From SVEL01 sp045126475 (lineage in GTDB: Bacteria > Bacillota > Clostridia > Lachnospirales > Lachnospiraceae), in NCBI GenBank assembly GCA_045126475.1, contig JBGVOL010000064.1, positions 1 through 25,494 on the forward strand: a stretch of 25,494 bases of DNA, in the 5' to 3' direction. A program made the translations under genes and the position numbers. Positions 1 through 7,761 of this stretch are shown piece after piece; within the stretch, counting starts at the first letter, position 1, and each line of letters starts with the position of its first letter. The notes under the pieces were generated by a model that was given only the letters and a program-made list of their open reading frames with translations, ran no database searches and was not told the origin of the DNA.

Positions 1-31
1 AGGCTAGATAGTAGTAGGAAGGAGAATTATT

Positions 32-400
32 ATGATTCAACAGGAAAGTAGACTTAAAGTTGCTGATAATACAGGCGCTAAAGAATTACTTACAATCAGA
101 GTAATGGGCGGTTCTACTAGAAGATATGCCAACATCGGTGATGTAATCGTTGCTACTGTTAAAGAAGCAACACCAGGCGGTGTTGTAAAGAAGGGCGACG
201 TTGTTAAGGCTGTAGTAGTTCGTTCTGTAAAGGGCGCTCGTCGTAAGGATGGTTCTTACATTAAATTCGATGAGAACGCTGCTGTTATCATCAAGGATGA
301 TAAGACACCAAGAGGAACACGTATATTTGGACCAGTTGCAAGAGAGCTTAGAGAGAAGCAGTTCATGAAGATTGTTTCATTAGCTCCAGAAGTATTATAA
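32..400 (+). CDS. rplN: 50S ribosomal protein L14
   Basis: Large-subunit protein at the subunit interface. The protein has 122 residues, the usual family length. It opens with MIQQESRLKVADNTGAKEL and carries the PRGTRIFGPVARELR block at about residues 93-107, both diagnostic of L14. The ATG is preceded by AGGAAGGAG at 16-24. In the conserved spc order the preceding gene would be rpsQ, which lies outside the window. The stop codon is 11 nt from rplX, so the two are cotranscribed and probably translationally coupled. Confidence 0.98.
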   Translation: MIQQESRLKVADNTGAKELLTIRVMGGSTRRYANIGDVIVATVKEATPGGVVKKGDVVKAVVVRSVKGARRKDGSYIKFDENAAVIIKDDKTPRGTRIFGPVARELREKQFMKIVSLAPEVL

Positions 401-411
401 GGAGGTTCCTA

Positions 412-723
412 ATGTCAGCAATGAAGATTAAAAAAGGCGACCTTGTAAAGGTAATCGCTGGTAAGGATAAAGATAAAGAAGGTAAGGTTACCGTTGTAGA
501 CCACAAGAACGGCAAGGTTGTTGTTGAAGGCATCAACATGATGACAAAGCACACAAAGCCAAGTGCTGCTAATCAGCAGGGTGGTATCGTTACAACAGAG
601 GCTCCTATCGATGCTTCAAATGTAATGTTAGTAGTAGACGGTAAGGCTACAAGAGTTGGCTTCAAGGTAGAGAACGGCAAAAAAGTTCGTGTTGCTAAGT
701 CAACAGGCAAGGTTATTGATTAA
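412..723 (+). CDS. rplX: 50S ribosomal protein L24
   Basis: Assembly-initiator protein of the 50S subunit that binds the 5' part of 23S rRNA. The 103-residue product carries the KOW RNA-binding motif at about residues 6-30 (KKGDLVKVIAGKDKDKEGKV) and the GGIVTTEAPIDASNVMLV block typical of L24. AAGGAGG at 399-405 supports ATG 412. A second ATG at 421 would match shorter family members but is less well spaced from the ribosome binding site. It sits in canonical order between rplN and rplE. Confidence 0.97.
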   Translation: MSAMKIKKGDLVKVIAGKDKDKEGKVTVVDHKNGKVVVEGINMMTKHTKPSAANQQGGIVTTEAPIDASNVMLVVDGKATRVGFKVENGKKVRVAKSTGKVID

Positions 724-743
724 TTAGAGAGGAGGACCGTAAA

Positions 744-1283
744 GTGAGCAGACTTAGAGAAACATACAAGAATGAAATAGTAGACGCTATGACTAAGAAG
801 TTTGGTTATGCAAACGTTATGCAGGTACCAAAGCTTGATAAGATTGTTATAAACATGGGTGTTGGTGAAGCTAAGGACAACGCTAAGGTTTTAGACGCAG
901 CAGTTAAGGATCTCGAGACAATCGCAGGTCAGAAGGCTGTACTTACAAGAGCAAAGAAGTCAATTGCTAACTTCAAGATTAGAGAAGGTTTAGCAATCGG
1001 ATGTAAGGTTACTCTTAGAGGTGAGAAGATGTACGAATTCCTCGATAGATTAGTAAACCTTGCACTTCCTCGTGTACGTGACTTTAGAGGTGTAAACCCT
1101 AACTCATTCGATGGAAGAGGTAACTACGCTTTAGGTATTAAGGAACAGATCATTTTCCCTGAAATTGAGTATGATAAGGTTGATAAGGTTAGAGGTATGG
1201 ACATTATTTTCGTTACTACAGCTAACACAGACGAGGAAGCTCGTGAGTTATTAACATTATTCAACATGCCATTTCAGAAGTAA
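744..1283 (+). CDS. rplE: 50S ribosomal protein L5
   Basis: 5S rRNA-binding protein of the central protuberance. It has 179 residues, the standard length, with conserved blocks VPKLDKIVINMGVGEA (residues about 28-43), RAKKSIANFKIREG and DFRGVNPNSFDGRGNYALG. Translation starts at GTG 744, eight bases after GAGGAGGA; GTG is the only well-placed start. It lies between rplX and rpsN as in other Firmicutes. Confidence 0.98.
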   Translation: MSRLRETYKNEIVDAMTKKFGYANVMQVPKLDKIVINMGVGEAKDNAKVLDAAVKDLETIAGQKAVLTRAKKSIANFKIREGLAIGCKVTLRGEKMYEFLDRLVNLALPRVRDFRGVNPNSFDGRGNYALGIKEQIIFPEIEYDKVDKVRGMDIIFVTTANTDEEARELLTLFNMPFQK

Positions 1284-1298
1284 TTAGGAGGTAAATCC

Positions 1299-1484
1299 AT
1301 GGCTAAAACAGCAATGAAGATTAAGCAGTCACGTAAAGCAAAATTTTCAACACAGGAATACTCACGTTGTAGAATTTGTGGACGTCCACACGCTTATTTA
1401 AGAAAATACGGAATCTGCAGAATTTGCTTCCGTGAATTAGCATACAAGGGTCAGATTCCGGGTGTCAAGAAGGCATCTTGGTAA
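1299..1484 (+). CDS. rpsN: 30S ribosomal protein S14, zinc-binding (type Z)
   Basis: Small-subunit head protein. The 61-residue length and two CxxC pairs (Cys24/Cys27 and Cys40/Cys43) mark the short zinc-ribbon (C+) form rather than the long zinc-free form. The C-terminal GQIPGVKKASW is the family signature. ATTAGGAGG precedes the ATG. Unlike the tight spacing elsewhere in the operon, it is followed by a 275-bp palindrome-rich spacer before rpsH. Confidence 0.98.
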   Translation: MAKTAMKIKQSRKAKFSTQEYSRCRICGRPHAYLRKYGICRICFRELAYKGQIPGVKKASW

Positions 1485-1741
1485 AACTCAAAATTTGCAT
1501 AAGCAAATTTTGAGTAGTCCGAGCGGAAGCGAGGACCCCCTGAACAGTGTGGAGGTAGCGACTTCCAAAGGAAACAATAATTTTGAAACTCGGTAAGTAC
1601 TAAAGGCAAAACTCAAAAGATTATGTCGAATTTGCTTCGCAAATTCTCCTCCGGCTCCGTTAAGTTGCATAAGGAGGAAGTCTTTGGAGCGAAATTCGCC
1701 TTGCGAATTTCGGCCTGGTATACTGCCATTACACATGTAAT
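1485..1741. repeat. Palindrome-rich intergenic spacer between rpsN and rpsH
   Basis: No gene is supported here. It holds at least three perfect inverted repeats: 13-bp arms at 1486-1498/1503-1515 (loop ATAA), 8-bp arms at 1628-1635/1639-1646 (loop TTC) and 10-bp arms at 1690-1699/1703-1712 (loop CTT). All have an apical TGC/GCA or CGC/GCG closing stem. A GC-rich module at about 1519-1536 (CCGAGCGGAAGCGAGGAC) resembles modules at 7484-7516 and near 11405, so the spacer belongs to a dispersed repeat family. Its effect on expression of the downstream half of the operon is unknown; none of the hairpins is followed by a good T-run. Confidence 0.75.
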
Positions 1742-1759
1742 CAATAGGAGGAAAAAACA

Positions 1760-2161
1760 ATGGCAATGACAGATCCAATCGCAGATATGCTTACAAGAAT
1801 CCGTAATGCAAATACTGCTAAACATGACACAGTAGATGTTCCTGCATCTAAGATGAAGTTAGCAATCGCTGAAATTCTTTTAAACGAAGGTTTCATCAAG
1901 AGCTATGATGTAGTAGAAGATGGTTCATTCAAGACTATCAAAATCACATTAAAGTATGGTAAGGATAAATCAGAGAAGATCATCACAGGTCTTAAGAGAA
2001 TATCTAAGCCGGGCTTAAGAGTATATGCAGGTAAGGATGAGCTCCCAAGAGTACTTGGCGGACTCGGTATTGCAATCATTTCAACAAACAAGGGTATCGT
2101 TACAGACAAGGAAGCAAGAAAGCTTCAGGTTGGTGGCGAAGTTCTTGCATTTGTTTGGTAG
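1760..2161 (+). CDS. rpsH: 30S ribosomal protein S8
   Basis: Primary 16S rRNA-binding protein of the central domain. The 133-residue product begins MAMTDPIADMLTRIRNA, the classic S8 start, and ends with the GGEVLAFVW C-terminus. AGGAGG at 1746-1751 supports the ATG. In enterobacteria S8 also represses the spc operon. No S8-binding-site look-alike was identified here, although the gene follows an unusual structured spacer. Confidence 0.97.
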   Translation: MAMTDPIADMLTRIRNANTAKHDTVDVPASKMKLAIAEILLNEGFIKSYDVVEDGSFKTIKITLKYGKDKSEKIITGLKRISKPGLRVYAGKDELPRVLGGLGIAIISTNKGIVTDKEARKLQVGGEVLAFVW

Positions 2162-2182
2162 TATTAAGAAGGAGGTGCGGGC

Positions 2183-2722
2183 ATGTCACGTATAGGAAGA
2201 ATGCCTATCGCTATTCCTGCAGGCGTTACTGTAGAGATAGCAGAAAATAACAAGGTTACCGTTAAGGGACCAAAGGGAACTCTTGAGAGAGTTTTACCAT
2301 CAGAGATGAATATCAGCAAAGATGGAGAGGCAGTTGTTGTTACAAGACCAAATGATTTAAAGAAGATGAAGTCATTACATGGTTTAACAAGAACATTAAT
2401 CAACAACATGGTTGTTGGCGTATCAACAGGATACGAGAAGAAACTTGAAGTAAACGGTGTTGGTTACAAGGCTGCAAAGGCCGGAAACAAGTTAACTCTT
2501 TCACTTGGTTACTCTCATCCGGTAGAGATGATTGATCCAGAGGGTCTTGAGTCAGTTGTAGAAGGTAACATAATAACTGTTAAGGGTATTGATAAAGAAA
2601 AAGTTGGCCAGTACGCTGCTGAAATCAGAAGCAAGAGAGAGCCTGAACCATACAAGGGCAAGGGTATTAAGTATGTTGATGAAGTTATCAGACGTAAAGT
2701 TGGTAAAACTGGTAAGAAATAA
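2183..2722 (+). CDS. rplF: 50S ribosomal protein L6
   Basis: Large-subunit protein near the sarcin-ricin loop and factor-binding site. The 179-residue product starts MSRIGRMPIAIPAGV and ends with the family motif PEPYKGKGIKYVDE before a basic tail (RRKVGKTGKK). It contains the two tandem L6 domains, roughly residues 1-82 and 83-179. A strong AAGGAGGTG precedes the ATG. It sits between rpsH and rplR in canonical order. Confidence 0.98.
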   Translation: MSRIGRMPIAIPAGVTVEIAENNKVTVKGPKGTLERVLPSEMNISKDGEAVVVTRPNDLKKMKSLHGLTRTLINNMVVGVSTGYEKKLEVNGVGYKAAKAGNKLTLSLGYSHPVEMIDPEGLESVVEGNIITVKGIDKEKVGQYAAEIRSKREPEPYKGKGIKYVDEVIRRKVGKTGKK

Positions 2723-2740
2723 TTAAAGGAGTGAACAAAG

Positions 2741-3109
2741 ATGGTTAGTAAAGATTGTAGAGCGGTTATCCGCGAAAATAAGCATAGAAGATTACGTAAT
2801 CGTTTTTCTGGTACAGCTGAGAGACCACGTTTAGCAGTATTCAGAAGCAATAATCATATGTACGCTCAGGTTATTGACGATACAGTTGGAAATACTTTGG
2901 TTTCGGCTTCTACTCTTGAGAAGGACGTAAAGGCTGAATTAGAGAAGACTAATAACGTTGATGCTGCTGCATACTTAGGAACAGTAATCGCTAAGAGAGC
3001 ATTAGAAAAAGGTATTTCAACAGTTGTCTTTGATAGAGGCGGATTTATATATCAGGGAAAGATTAAGGCTTTAGCAGAGGCTGCAAGAGAAGCCGGTCTC
3101 GAATTCTAA
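2741..3109 (+). CDS. rplR: 50S ribosomal protein L18
   Basis: 5S rRNA-binding protein that works with L5 in the central protuberance. The 122-residue product has the basic N-terminus and the RPRLAVFRSNNHMYAQVIDD block (about residues 28-47), followed by FDRGGFIYQGKIKALAEAAR near the C-terminus. The ribosome binding site is AAAGGAG and the ATG is at 2741. Spacing to rplF is 18 nt. Confidence 0.97.
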   Translation: MVSKDCRAVIRENKHRRLRNRFSGTAERPRLAVFRSNNHMYAQVIDDTVGNTLVSASTLEKDVKAELEKTNNVDAAAYLGTVIAKRALEKGISTVVFDRGGFIYQGKIKALAEAAREAGLEF

Positions 3110-3128
3110 TAAGGAGGAAAAACAACAA

Positions 3129-3638
3129 ATGAAACATACGATTATTGATGCTAGTCAGTTAGAGTTAGAAGAAAAAGTAGTTAACATCAAGCGTGTAACT
3201 AAGGTTGTTAAGGGTGGTCGTCACTTCAGATTCGCAGCTTTAGTAGTTGTTGGAGACGGCAAAGGTCACGTAGGTGCAGGTTTAGGCAAGGCAATGGAAA
3301 TTCCTGAAGCTATCCGCAAGGGAAAAGAAGATGCAATGAAGAAGCTTATTGAGGTACCAATTGATGAGAATAACAGTATTCCACATGATTTAATAGGAAA
3401 CTTTGGTAGTGCTTCAGTTTTACTTAAGAAAGCTCCGGAAGGTACCGGTATTATCGCCGGTGGTCCTGCTCGTAACGTTCTTGAGCTTGCAGGTATCAAG
3501 AATATCCGTACAAAGTCATTAGGTTCAAACAATAAGCAGAACGTAGTTTTAGCTACAATTAAAGGCTTATCTGAGTTGAAGACTCCTGAAGAAGTTGCTA
3601 AGCTTCGTGGTAAATCTGTAGAAGAGATTTTAGGCTAA
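3129..3638 (+). CDS. rpsE: 30S ribosomal protein S5
   Basis: Decoding-fidelity protein of the small subunit. The 169-residue product has the N-terminal double-stranded RNA-binding fold (VVKGGRHFRFAALVVVGDGKG, about residues 27-47) and the C-terminal block GTGIIAGGPARNVLELAGI. The N-terminal loop around KGGRHF, where spectinomycin resistance changes occur in other bacteria, looks intact. AAGGAGG lies 8-14 nt upstream of the ATG. Confidence 0.97.
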   Translation: MKHTIIDASQLELEEKVVNIKRVTKVVKGGRHFRFAALVVVGDGKGHVGAGLGKAMEIPEAIRKGKEDAMKKLIEVPIDENNSIPHDLIGNFGSASVLLKKAPEGTGIIAGGPARNVLELAGIKNIRTKSLGSNNKQNVVLATIKGLSELKTPEEVAKLRGKSVEEILG

Positions 3639-3654
3639 TAGGAGGTAATGTAAA

Positions 3655-3837
3655 ATGGCAGATAAGTTAAAGATTACATTAGTAAAGTCACCGATTGGTG
3701 CTGTTCCAAAGCAGGTTAAGACTGTTGAAGCTTTAGGTTTAAAGAAGCTTAACAAGTCAGTTGAGATGCCGGATAACGCAGCAACAAGAGGAATGATTCA
3801 GCAGGTAAGACATTTAGTTAAAGTTGAAGAAATCTAA
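3655..3837 (+). CDS. rpmD: 50S ribosomal protein L30
   Basis: Small large-subunit protein of 60 residues. The start KLKITLVKSPIGAVPKQ and the C-terminal block RGMIQQVRHLVKVEE define L30. The gene is preceded by TAGGAGG and lies 16 nt after rpsE. Position between rpsE and rplO is canonical. Confidence 0.96.
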   Translation: MADKLKITLVKSPIGAVPKQVKTVEALGLKKLNKSVEMPDNAATRGMIQQVRHLVKVEEI

Positions 3838-3860
3838 TGAATAAATAAGGAGGTGCAGTG

Positions 3861-4301
3861 ATGAATTTATCAAATTTACAGCCTGCAGAAGGCTCAAAGC
3901 ATAATGATAACTTCAGAAGAGGACGTGGCCATGGTTCAGGAAACGGTAAGACAGCCGGTAAGGGTCACAAGGGTCAGAAGGCACGTTCAGGAGCTACTAG
4001 ACCGGGTTTTGAAGGTGGTCAGATGCCTTTATATAGAAGAATACCAAAGAGAGGTTTCACAAACAGAAATACTCTTGAAATCATTGGTATAAATGTAAGC
4101 GCTCTTGAAGCTTTTGAAGCAGGTTCAGAGGTAACAGTTGAGACATTAATCGAAGCCGGTATCGTTAAGAACCCAAGGGATGGCGTTAAGATTCTTGGTA
4201 ACGGTGAACTTACAAAGAAGCTTACAGTTAAGGCTAATGCGTTCTCAGCGGGCGCTAAAGAAAAAATCGAAGCTGTTGGTGGAACCTGTGAGGTGATCTA
4301 A
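3861..4301 (+). CDS. rplO: 50S ribosomal protein L15
   Basis: Late-assembly large-subunit protein. The product of 146 residues starts MNLSNLQPAEGSKH, followed by the glycine/basic RNA-threading arm (GRGHGSGNGKTAGKGHKGQK, about residues 22-41) and the globular C-terminal domain. ATG 3861 is chosen over the in-frame GTG at 3858 because it lies 6 nt after AAGGAGGT (3847-3854), while the GTG is only 3 nt away. The stop codon overlaps the secY start (TAATG), indicating translational coupling. Confidence 0.96.
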   Translation: MNLSNLQPAEGSKHNDNFRRGRGHGSGNGKTAGKGHKGQKARSGATRPGFEGGQMPLYRRIPKRGFTNRNTLEIIGINVSALEAFEAGSEVTVETLIEAGIVKNPRDGVKILGNGELTKKLTVKANAFSAGAKEKIEAVGGTCEVI

Positions 4302-5665
4302 TGTTTAAGACATTGAAGAATGCACTCAAGGTTAAAGAGATAAGACAAAAGCTTTTATTTACATTTGCAATGATGATAATCATCCGTTTAGGATGTCAGC
4401 TCCCGATTCCGGGAACAAGCAAGGCTGCCATTGATTCGCTCATGGGCAGCCTGGCACAAAATGATGCGTACAGTTTCTTCAGCGCATTTACAGGTGGTTC
4501 ATTGGAGAAGATGTCAGTGTTCGCACTGAGCATAACTCCGTACATCACATCTTCAATCATTATGCAGCTCTTAACAATAGCTATTCCAAAGCTTGAGGAA
4601 ATGCAGAAGGATGGAGAGTCAGGCAGAAAGAAGATTGCAGAGATTACAAGATATGTAACTGTGGCACTTGCACTTATCGAGTCAATTGCTATGGCAATCG
4701 GATTTGGTAATCAGGGCGTATTCGGTGATACAGCAAGCATGACAGGATTCCAGTATTTTGTTACAATGTTTACAGTTGTTATCACAATGACAGCCGGTTC
4801 AGCCGTACTTATGTGGATTGGTGAGAGAATCACTGAGAAGGGTGTTGGAAATGGTATTTCCATTATCCTTGTGATTAATATTATTGCAAGAATTCCAAGC
4901 GATCTTGTTACTTTGTACGAGACAAAGGTTAAGATTACAGAGACAAACGGCCGTTCAGTCGGTGGTGCAGCATTAGCTGCAGCCATTATCGTAGCAGTTA
5001 TCATAGCAGTAGTTGCTTTCGTAGTTGTGTTACAGGCCGGTTACAGAAAAATCGCTGTTCAGTATGCAAAGAAGGTTCAGGGAAGACAGATGGTCGGAGG
5101 AAACTCAAGCCATATTCCTTTGAAGGTTAACACAGCAGGTGTTATTCCTGTTATCTTTGCTTCATCATTGATGCAGTTCCCTATTATCATTTCTTCGGTA
5201 CTGGGAAAGACTGCAGGTGACGGTACAGTATGGGGACATATATTAAAGGCTTTGAACTCAGGTTCATGGTTTAATATAACCAGTCCTAAGGCATTTGCTT
5301 ACACAGCAGGATTTTTAGTATATGCAGTACTTGTTATTGCGTTTGCATATTTCTATACATCAATTACTTTCAACCCAATCGAGGTTGCAAATAATATGAA
5401 GAAGTCAGGCGGTTTCATTCCGGGAATAAGACCAGGAAAGCCAACAGAAGAGTATCTGACAAAGATTTTGAATTACATCATCTTAATCGGTGCGGTTGGT
5501 CTTCTGCTTGTTGCCACAGTTCCGATTTTCTTCTCAGGTGTATTCAGCGCAAGCGTATCATTTGGTGGTACTTCGTTAATCATCGTTGTAGGTGTTATCC
5601 TTGAAACAATCTCTAAGATTGAGTCAATGATGGTTGTTCGTAACTATAAAGGATTTTTGGATTAG
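4301..5665 (+). CDS. secY: Protein translocase channel subunit SecY
   Basis: Pore-forming subunit of the SecYEG translocon in the cytoplasmic membrane. The 454-residue product begins with an amphipathic helix (MFKTLKNALKVKEIRQK) and has about ten hydrophobic segments. Recognisable landmarks are RLGCQLPIPG after TM1, the plug-region ALSITPYITSSIIMQLL, and the cytoplasmic loop GGFIPGIRPGKPTEEYL. The ATG overlaps the rplO stop codon. It is the last gene of the spc-type block before a hairpin spacer and adk. Confidence 0.97.
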   Translation: MFKTLKNALKVKEIRQKLLFTFAMMIIIRLGCQLPIPGTSKAAIDSLMGSLAQNDAYSFFSAFTGGSLEKMSVFALSITPYITSSIIMQLLTIAIPKLEEMQKDGESGRKKIAEITRYVTVALALIESIAMAIGFGNQGVFGDTASMTGFQYFVTMFTVVITMTAGSAVLMWIGERITEKGVGNGISIILVINIIARIPSDLVTLYETKVKITETNGRSVGGAALAAAIIVAVIIAVVAFVVVLQAGYRKIAVQYAKKVQGRQMVGGNSSHIPLKVNTAGVIPVIFASSLMQFPIIISSVLGKTAGDGTVWGHILKALNSGSWFNITSPKAFAYTAGFLVYAVLVIAFAYFYTSITFNPIEVANNMKKSGGFIPGIRPGKPTEEYLTKILNYIILIGAVGLLLVATVPIFFSGVFSASVSFGGTSLIIVVGVILETISKIESMMVVRNYKGFLD

Positions 5666-5677
5666 TTGAAGTTAACC

Positions 5678-5761
5678 GTGGCTGCGTAGAAACTATGATT
5701 ATATGAATGACCCGCGGTATGGACCGCGGGTTTAAGTATAATCACAGTTTTTAGCAACTAC
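5678..5761 (+). promoter_or_regulatory. Long stem-loop between secY and adk
   Basis: The spacer can fold into one long hairpin. The outer arms 5678-5702 and 5738-5761 pair over about 22 positions with a few G-U pairs, two A-C mismatches and one bulge. The inner stem is perfect: ACCCGCGGT (5710-5718), loop ATGG, ACCGCGGGT (5723-5731). No uninterrupted T-run directly follows the inner stem, so a simple intrinsic terminator is not clear. It could be a transcript-processing site, an attenuator or a translational control element for adk. The structure is seen directly; the function is inference. Confidence 0.6.
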
Positions 5762-5795
5762 AGTTTTTGCAGTTATTATAATAGGAGAATAGTAT

Positions 5796-6437
5796 ATGAA
5801 GATTATTATGTTAGGTGCTCCTGGTGCCGGTAAGGGTACTCAGGCAAAGATGCTTGCTGATAAGTACATGATTCCGCATATCTCAACAGGAGATATTTTC
5901 AGAGCAAATATTAAAAACGGAACTGAGCTTGGTCAGAAGGCAAAGACATATATGGATCAGGGTCTTCTTGTTCCGGATGAACTTGTTTGTGACCTTGTAG
6001 TTGACAGGGTACAGCAGGATGATTGTTCTAAGGGCTATATTCTTGACGGTTTCCCAAGAACAATTCCACAGGCAGAGGCATTGGATGCAGCGCTTTCAAA
6101 GCTTGGCGCAAAGATTGATTATGCTATAAACGTCGAAGTGCCTGATGAAAATATTGTAAACAGAATGTCAGGAAGAAGAGCATGCGTAGCATGTGGAGCA
6201 ACATATCATATAGTACACAACCCAACAAAGGTTGAGGGCGTATGTGACAGATGCGGTAAGGAGTTAATCTTAAGAGATGACGATAAGCCGGAGACAGTTA
6301 CAAAGCGTCTTAATGTATATCATGAGCAGACACAGCCATTGATTGATTACTATACAAAGCAGGGTGCTTTAGTAGAGGTTGATGGCACAATGAATATGGA
6401 TGACGTATTTAACGCCATAGTAAAGATATTAGGCTAA
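5796..6437 (+). CDS. adk: Adenylate kinase, zinc-lid form
   Basis: Catalyses reversible phosphate transfer between ATP and AMP to give two ADP in the cytoplasm. The 213-residue product has the P-loop GAPGAGKGT (residues 7-15), the AMP-site DGFPRT motif (about residues 84-89) and a long lid domain with two CxxC pairs (CVAC and CDRC), the zinc-binding lid typical of Gram-positive enzymes. The ATG follows TAGGAGAA. The secY-adk-map order is the standard Firmicutes arrangement. Confidence 0.98.
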   Translation: MKIIMLGAPGAGKGTQAKMLADKYMIPHISTGDIFRANIKNGTELGQKAKTYMDQGLLVPDELVCDLVVDRVQQDDCSKGYILDGFPRTIPQAEALDAALSKLGAKIDYAINVEVPDENIVNRMSGRRACVACGATYHIVHNPTKVEGVCDRCGKELILRDDDKPETVTKRLNVYHEQTQPLIDYYTKQGALVEVDGTMNMDDVFNAIVKILG

Positions 6438-6457
6438 ACATCTTTTGGAGGTCGAAT

Positions 6458-7207
6458 ATGGTTTCTATTAAATCTCATAATGAAATAGCTATTATGCGTG
6501 AAGCAGGAAAAATTCTTGCAAAAGTGCATGACGAGTTAAGGGATGCGATTCATCCGGGAATGTCTACATTGGACATTGATAAGCTGGGTGAGAAGATTAT
6601 TCGTGGTTATGGATGTATTCCTTCATTTTTAAATTATAACGGTTATCCGGCTTCAATCTGTGTATCCGTTAATGATGAGGTTGTTCATGGCATTCCTCAC
6701 AAGGACAGAATACTTGCGGAAGGTGATATAGTAAGCCTTGATGCAGGTGTTATATATAAGGGTTATCACTCAGATGCAGCGAGAACCTATGGTGTGGGAA
6801 AAGTCAGTGACGAGGCACAGAAGCTTATGGATGTTACAAAACAGAGCTTCTTTGAAGGAATTAAAATGGCAAAAGATGGTAATCATTTACATGATATATC
6901 CAATGCAATTGCAGATTACTGTGAAAGCTTCGGATATGGAGTTGTAAGAGATTTGGTAGGCCATGGTATTGGTAAAAACTTACATGAGGACCCACAGATT
7001 CCAAACTTCCATCAGAGAAGAAGAGGAATAAAGCTTCAGAAGGGAATGACGCTGGCAGTTGAGCCGATGGTAAATGCAGGTACTTATGAGGTTGCATGGC
7101 TGGATGACGACTGGACAGTGGTTTCCGATGATGGTTCATTATCAGCTCACTATGAGAATACAATACTTATTACAGACGGTGAGCCGGAGATTTTAACAAT
7201 TCTTTAA
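6458..7207 (+). CDS. map: Methionine aminopeptidase, type I
   Basis: Removes the initiator methionine from nascent proteins. The 249-residue product contains all five di-metal ligands in the expected order: Asp95 (SLDAGV), Asp106 (SDAART), His169 (GHGIG), Glu202 (VEPM) and Glu233 (HYENTI). His77 in VVHGIPH corresponds to the substrate-contacting histidine. There is no N-terminal SH3-binding or zinc-finger extension. TTTGGAGG precedes the ATG. In many relatives a KOW-domain gene lies between map and infA; here infA follows after only 19 nt. Confidence 0.97.
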   Translation: MVSIKSHNEIAIMREAGKILAKVHDELRDAIHPGMSTLDIDKLGEKIIRGYGCIPSFLNYNGYPASICVSVNDEVVHGIPHKDRILAEGDIVSLDAGVIYKGYHSDAARTYGVGKVSDEAQKLMDVTKQSFFEGIKMAKDGNHLHDISNAIADYCESFGYGVVRDLVGHGIGKNLHEDPQIPNFHQRRRGIKLQKGMTLAVEPMVNAGTYEVAWLDDDWTVVSDDGSLSAHYENTILITDGEPEILTIL

Positions 7208-7226
7208 TTGATGGAGGTTATGAAAT

Positions 7227-7445
7227 ATGTCAAAGACAGATGTTATTGAAATAGAAGGAACAGTATTAGAGAAACTGCCTAATGCAATGTTTAAAGTAGA
7301 ACTTGAAAACGGACATCAGGTTCTTGCACACATCAGCGGAAAGCTTCGTATGAATTTCATAAGAATTATCCCTGGTGATAAGGTAACAATAGAGCTTTCA
7401 CCATACGATTTATCAAAAGGAAGAATCGTTTGGAGAGATAAATAA
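7227..7445 (+). CDS. infA: Translation initiation factor IF-1
   Basis: Binds the 30S A site during initiation. The 72-residue product is the standard length and shows the OB-fold sequence MSKTDVIEIEGTVLEKLPNA plus the terminal DLSKGRIVWRD. ATG 7227 is placed 7 nt after ATGGAGGTT; an out-of-frame ATG at 7220 overlaps the spacer and is not used. It is followed by a repeat-rich spacer and a probable promoter for rpmJ. Confidence 0.97.
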   Translation: MSKTDVIEIEGTVLEKLPNAMFKVELENGHQVLAHISGKLRMNFIRIIPGDKVTIELSPYDLSKGRIVWRDK

Positions 7446-7560
7446 GCCACGAGGAAGCTGCGGAGCAGACCACTCGTGGCAGCTCGAGCGGGAGCGAGAG
7501 CCCAAGCCGAAGCGAGGAAGAACGCTCCAAACAGCCACGAGGAAGCTGCGGAGCAGGTCC
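7446..7560. repeat. Repeat-rich spacer between infA and rpmJ
   Basis: A 23-bp direct repeat occurs at 7446-7468 and 7534-7556; each copy contains CTGCGGAGCAG, a small hairpin with a GGA loop. The first copy is also enclosed by inverted arms GCCACGAG (7446-7453) and CTCGTGGC. Between the copies lie GC-rich modules (GAGCGGGAGCGAGAG, AGCCGAAGCGAGGAAG) resembling one in the rpsN-rpsH spacer. No coding potential is convincing. The spacer appears to be an insertion of a dispersed repeat family into the operon. Confidence 0.75.
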
Positions 7561-7583
7561 GAAGAAAAAATTGTAAAATCCGC

Positions 7584-7612
7584 TTGCAAATTGACAAGTG
7601 GTATGATATAGT
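7584..7612 (+). promoter_or_regulatory. Probable internal promoter for rpmJ and downstream genes
   Basis: TTGCAA at 7584-7589 is separated by 17 nt from TATAGT at 7607-7612, a plausible SigA-type promoter about 35 nt before the rpmJ start. A perfect TTGACA at 7591-7596 also exists, but its only -10 options have poor spacing (TAATAT at 7612-7617, 15 nt). A promoter here would restart transcription after the repeat-rich spacer. Confidence 0.5.
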
Positions 7613-7647
7613 AATATTCGGACTTTTTTTGAAAGGAGGATTTTACT

Positions 7648-7761
7648 GTGAAGGTTAGATCATCAGTTAAACCTATTTGCGAAAAATGCAAAATCATTAA
7701 GAGAAAGGGAAGCATCAGAGTAATCTGTGAGAATCCTAAGCACAAGCAGAGACAGGGCTAA
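7648..7761 (+). CDS. rpmJ: 50S ribosomal protein L36, zinc-binding
   Basis: Tiny large-subunit protein of 37 residues, translated from GTG 7648 after AAAGGAGGA (7632-7640). The product reads MKVRSSVKPICEKCKII and continues to VICENPKHKQRQG. The ligand set Cys11, Cys14, Cys27 and His32 is the zinc ribbon of the C+ form of L36. It follows a probable promoter and precedes a long noncoding leader before rpsM. Confidence 0.97.
   Translation: MKVRSSVKPICEKCKIIKRKGSIRVICENPKHKQRQG

Noticed and set aside
1488..1825. Minus-strand open frames across the rpsN-rpsH spacer
   Set aside because: They lie in palindromic repeat DNA, lack ribosome binding sites and run into rpsH on the other strand; no protein family is recognisable.
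5777..5782. TATAAT just before adk as a promoter
   Set aside because: It is only 13 nt before the start codon and abuts the ribosome binding site, with no -35 box; a transcript from it would lack a ribosome binding site.
7316..7745. Minus-strand open frames opposite infA and rpmJ
   Set aside because: They are antisense to known genes and cross the 23-bp repeats; no start signals or recognisable domains.
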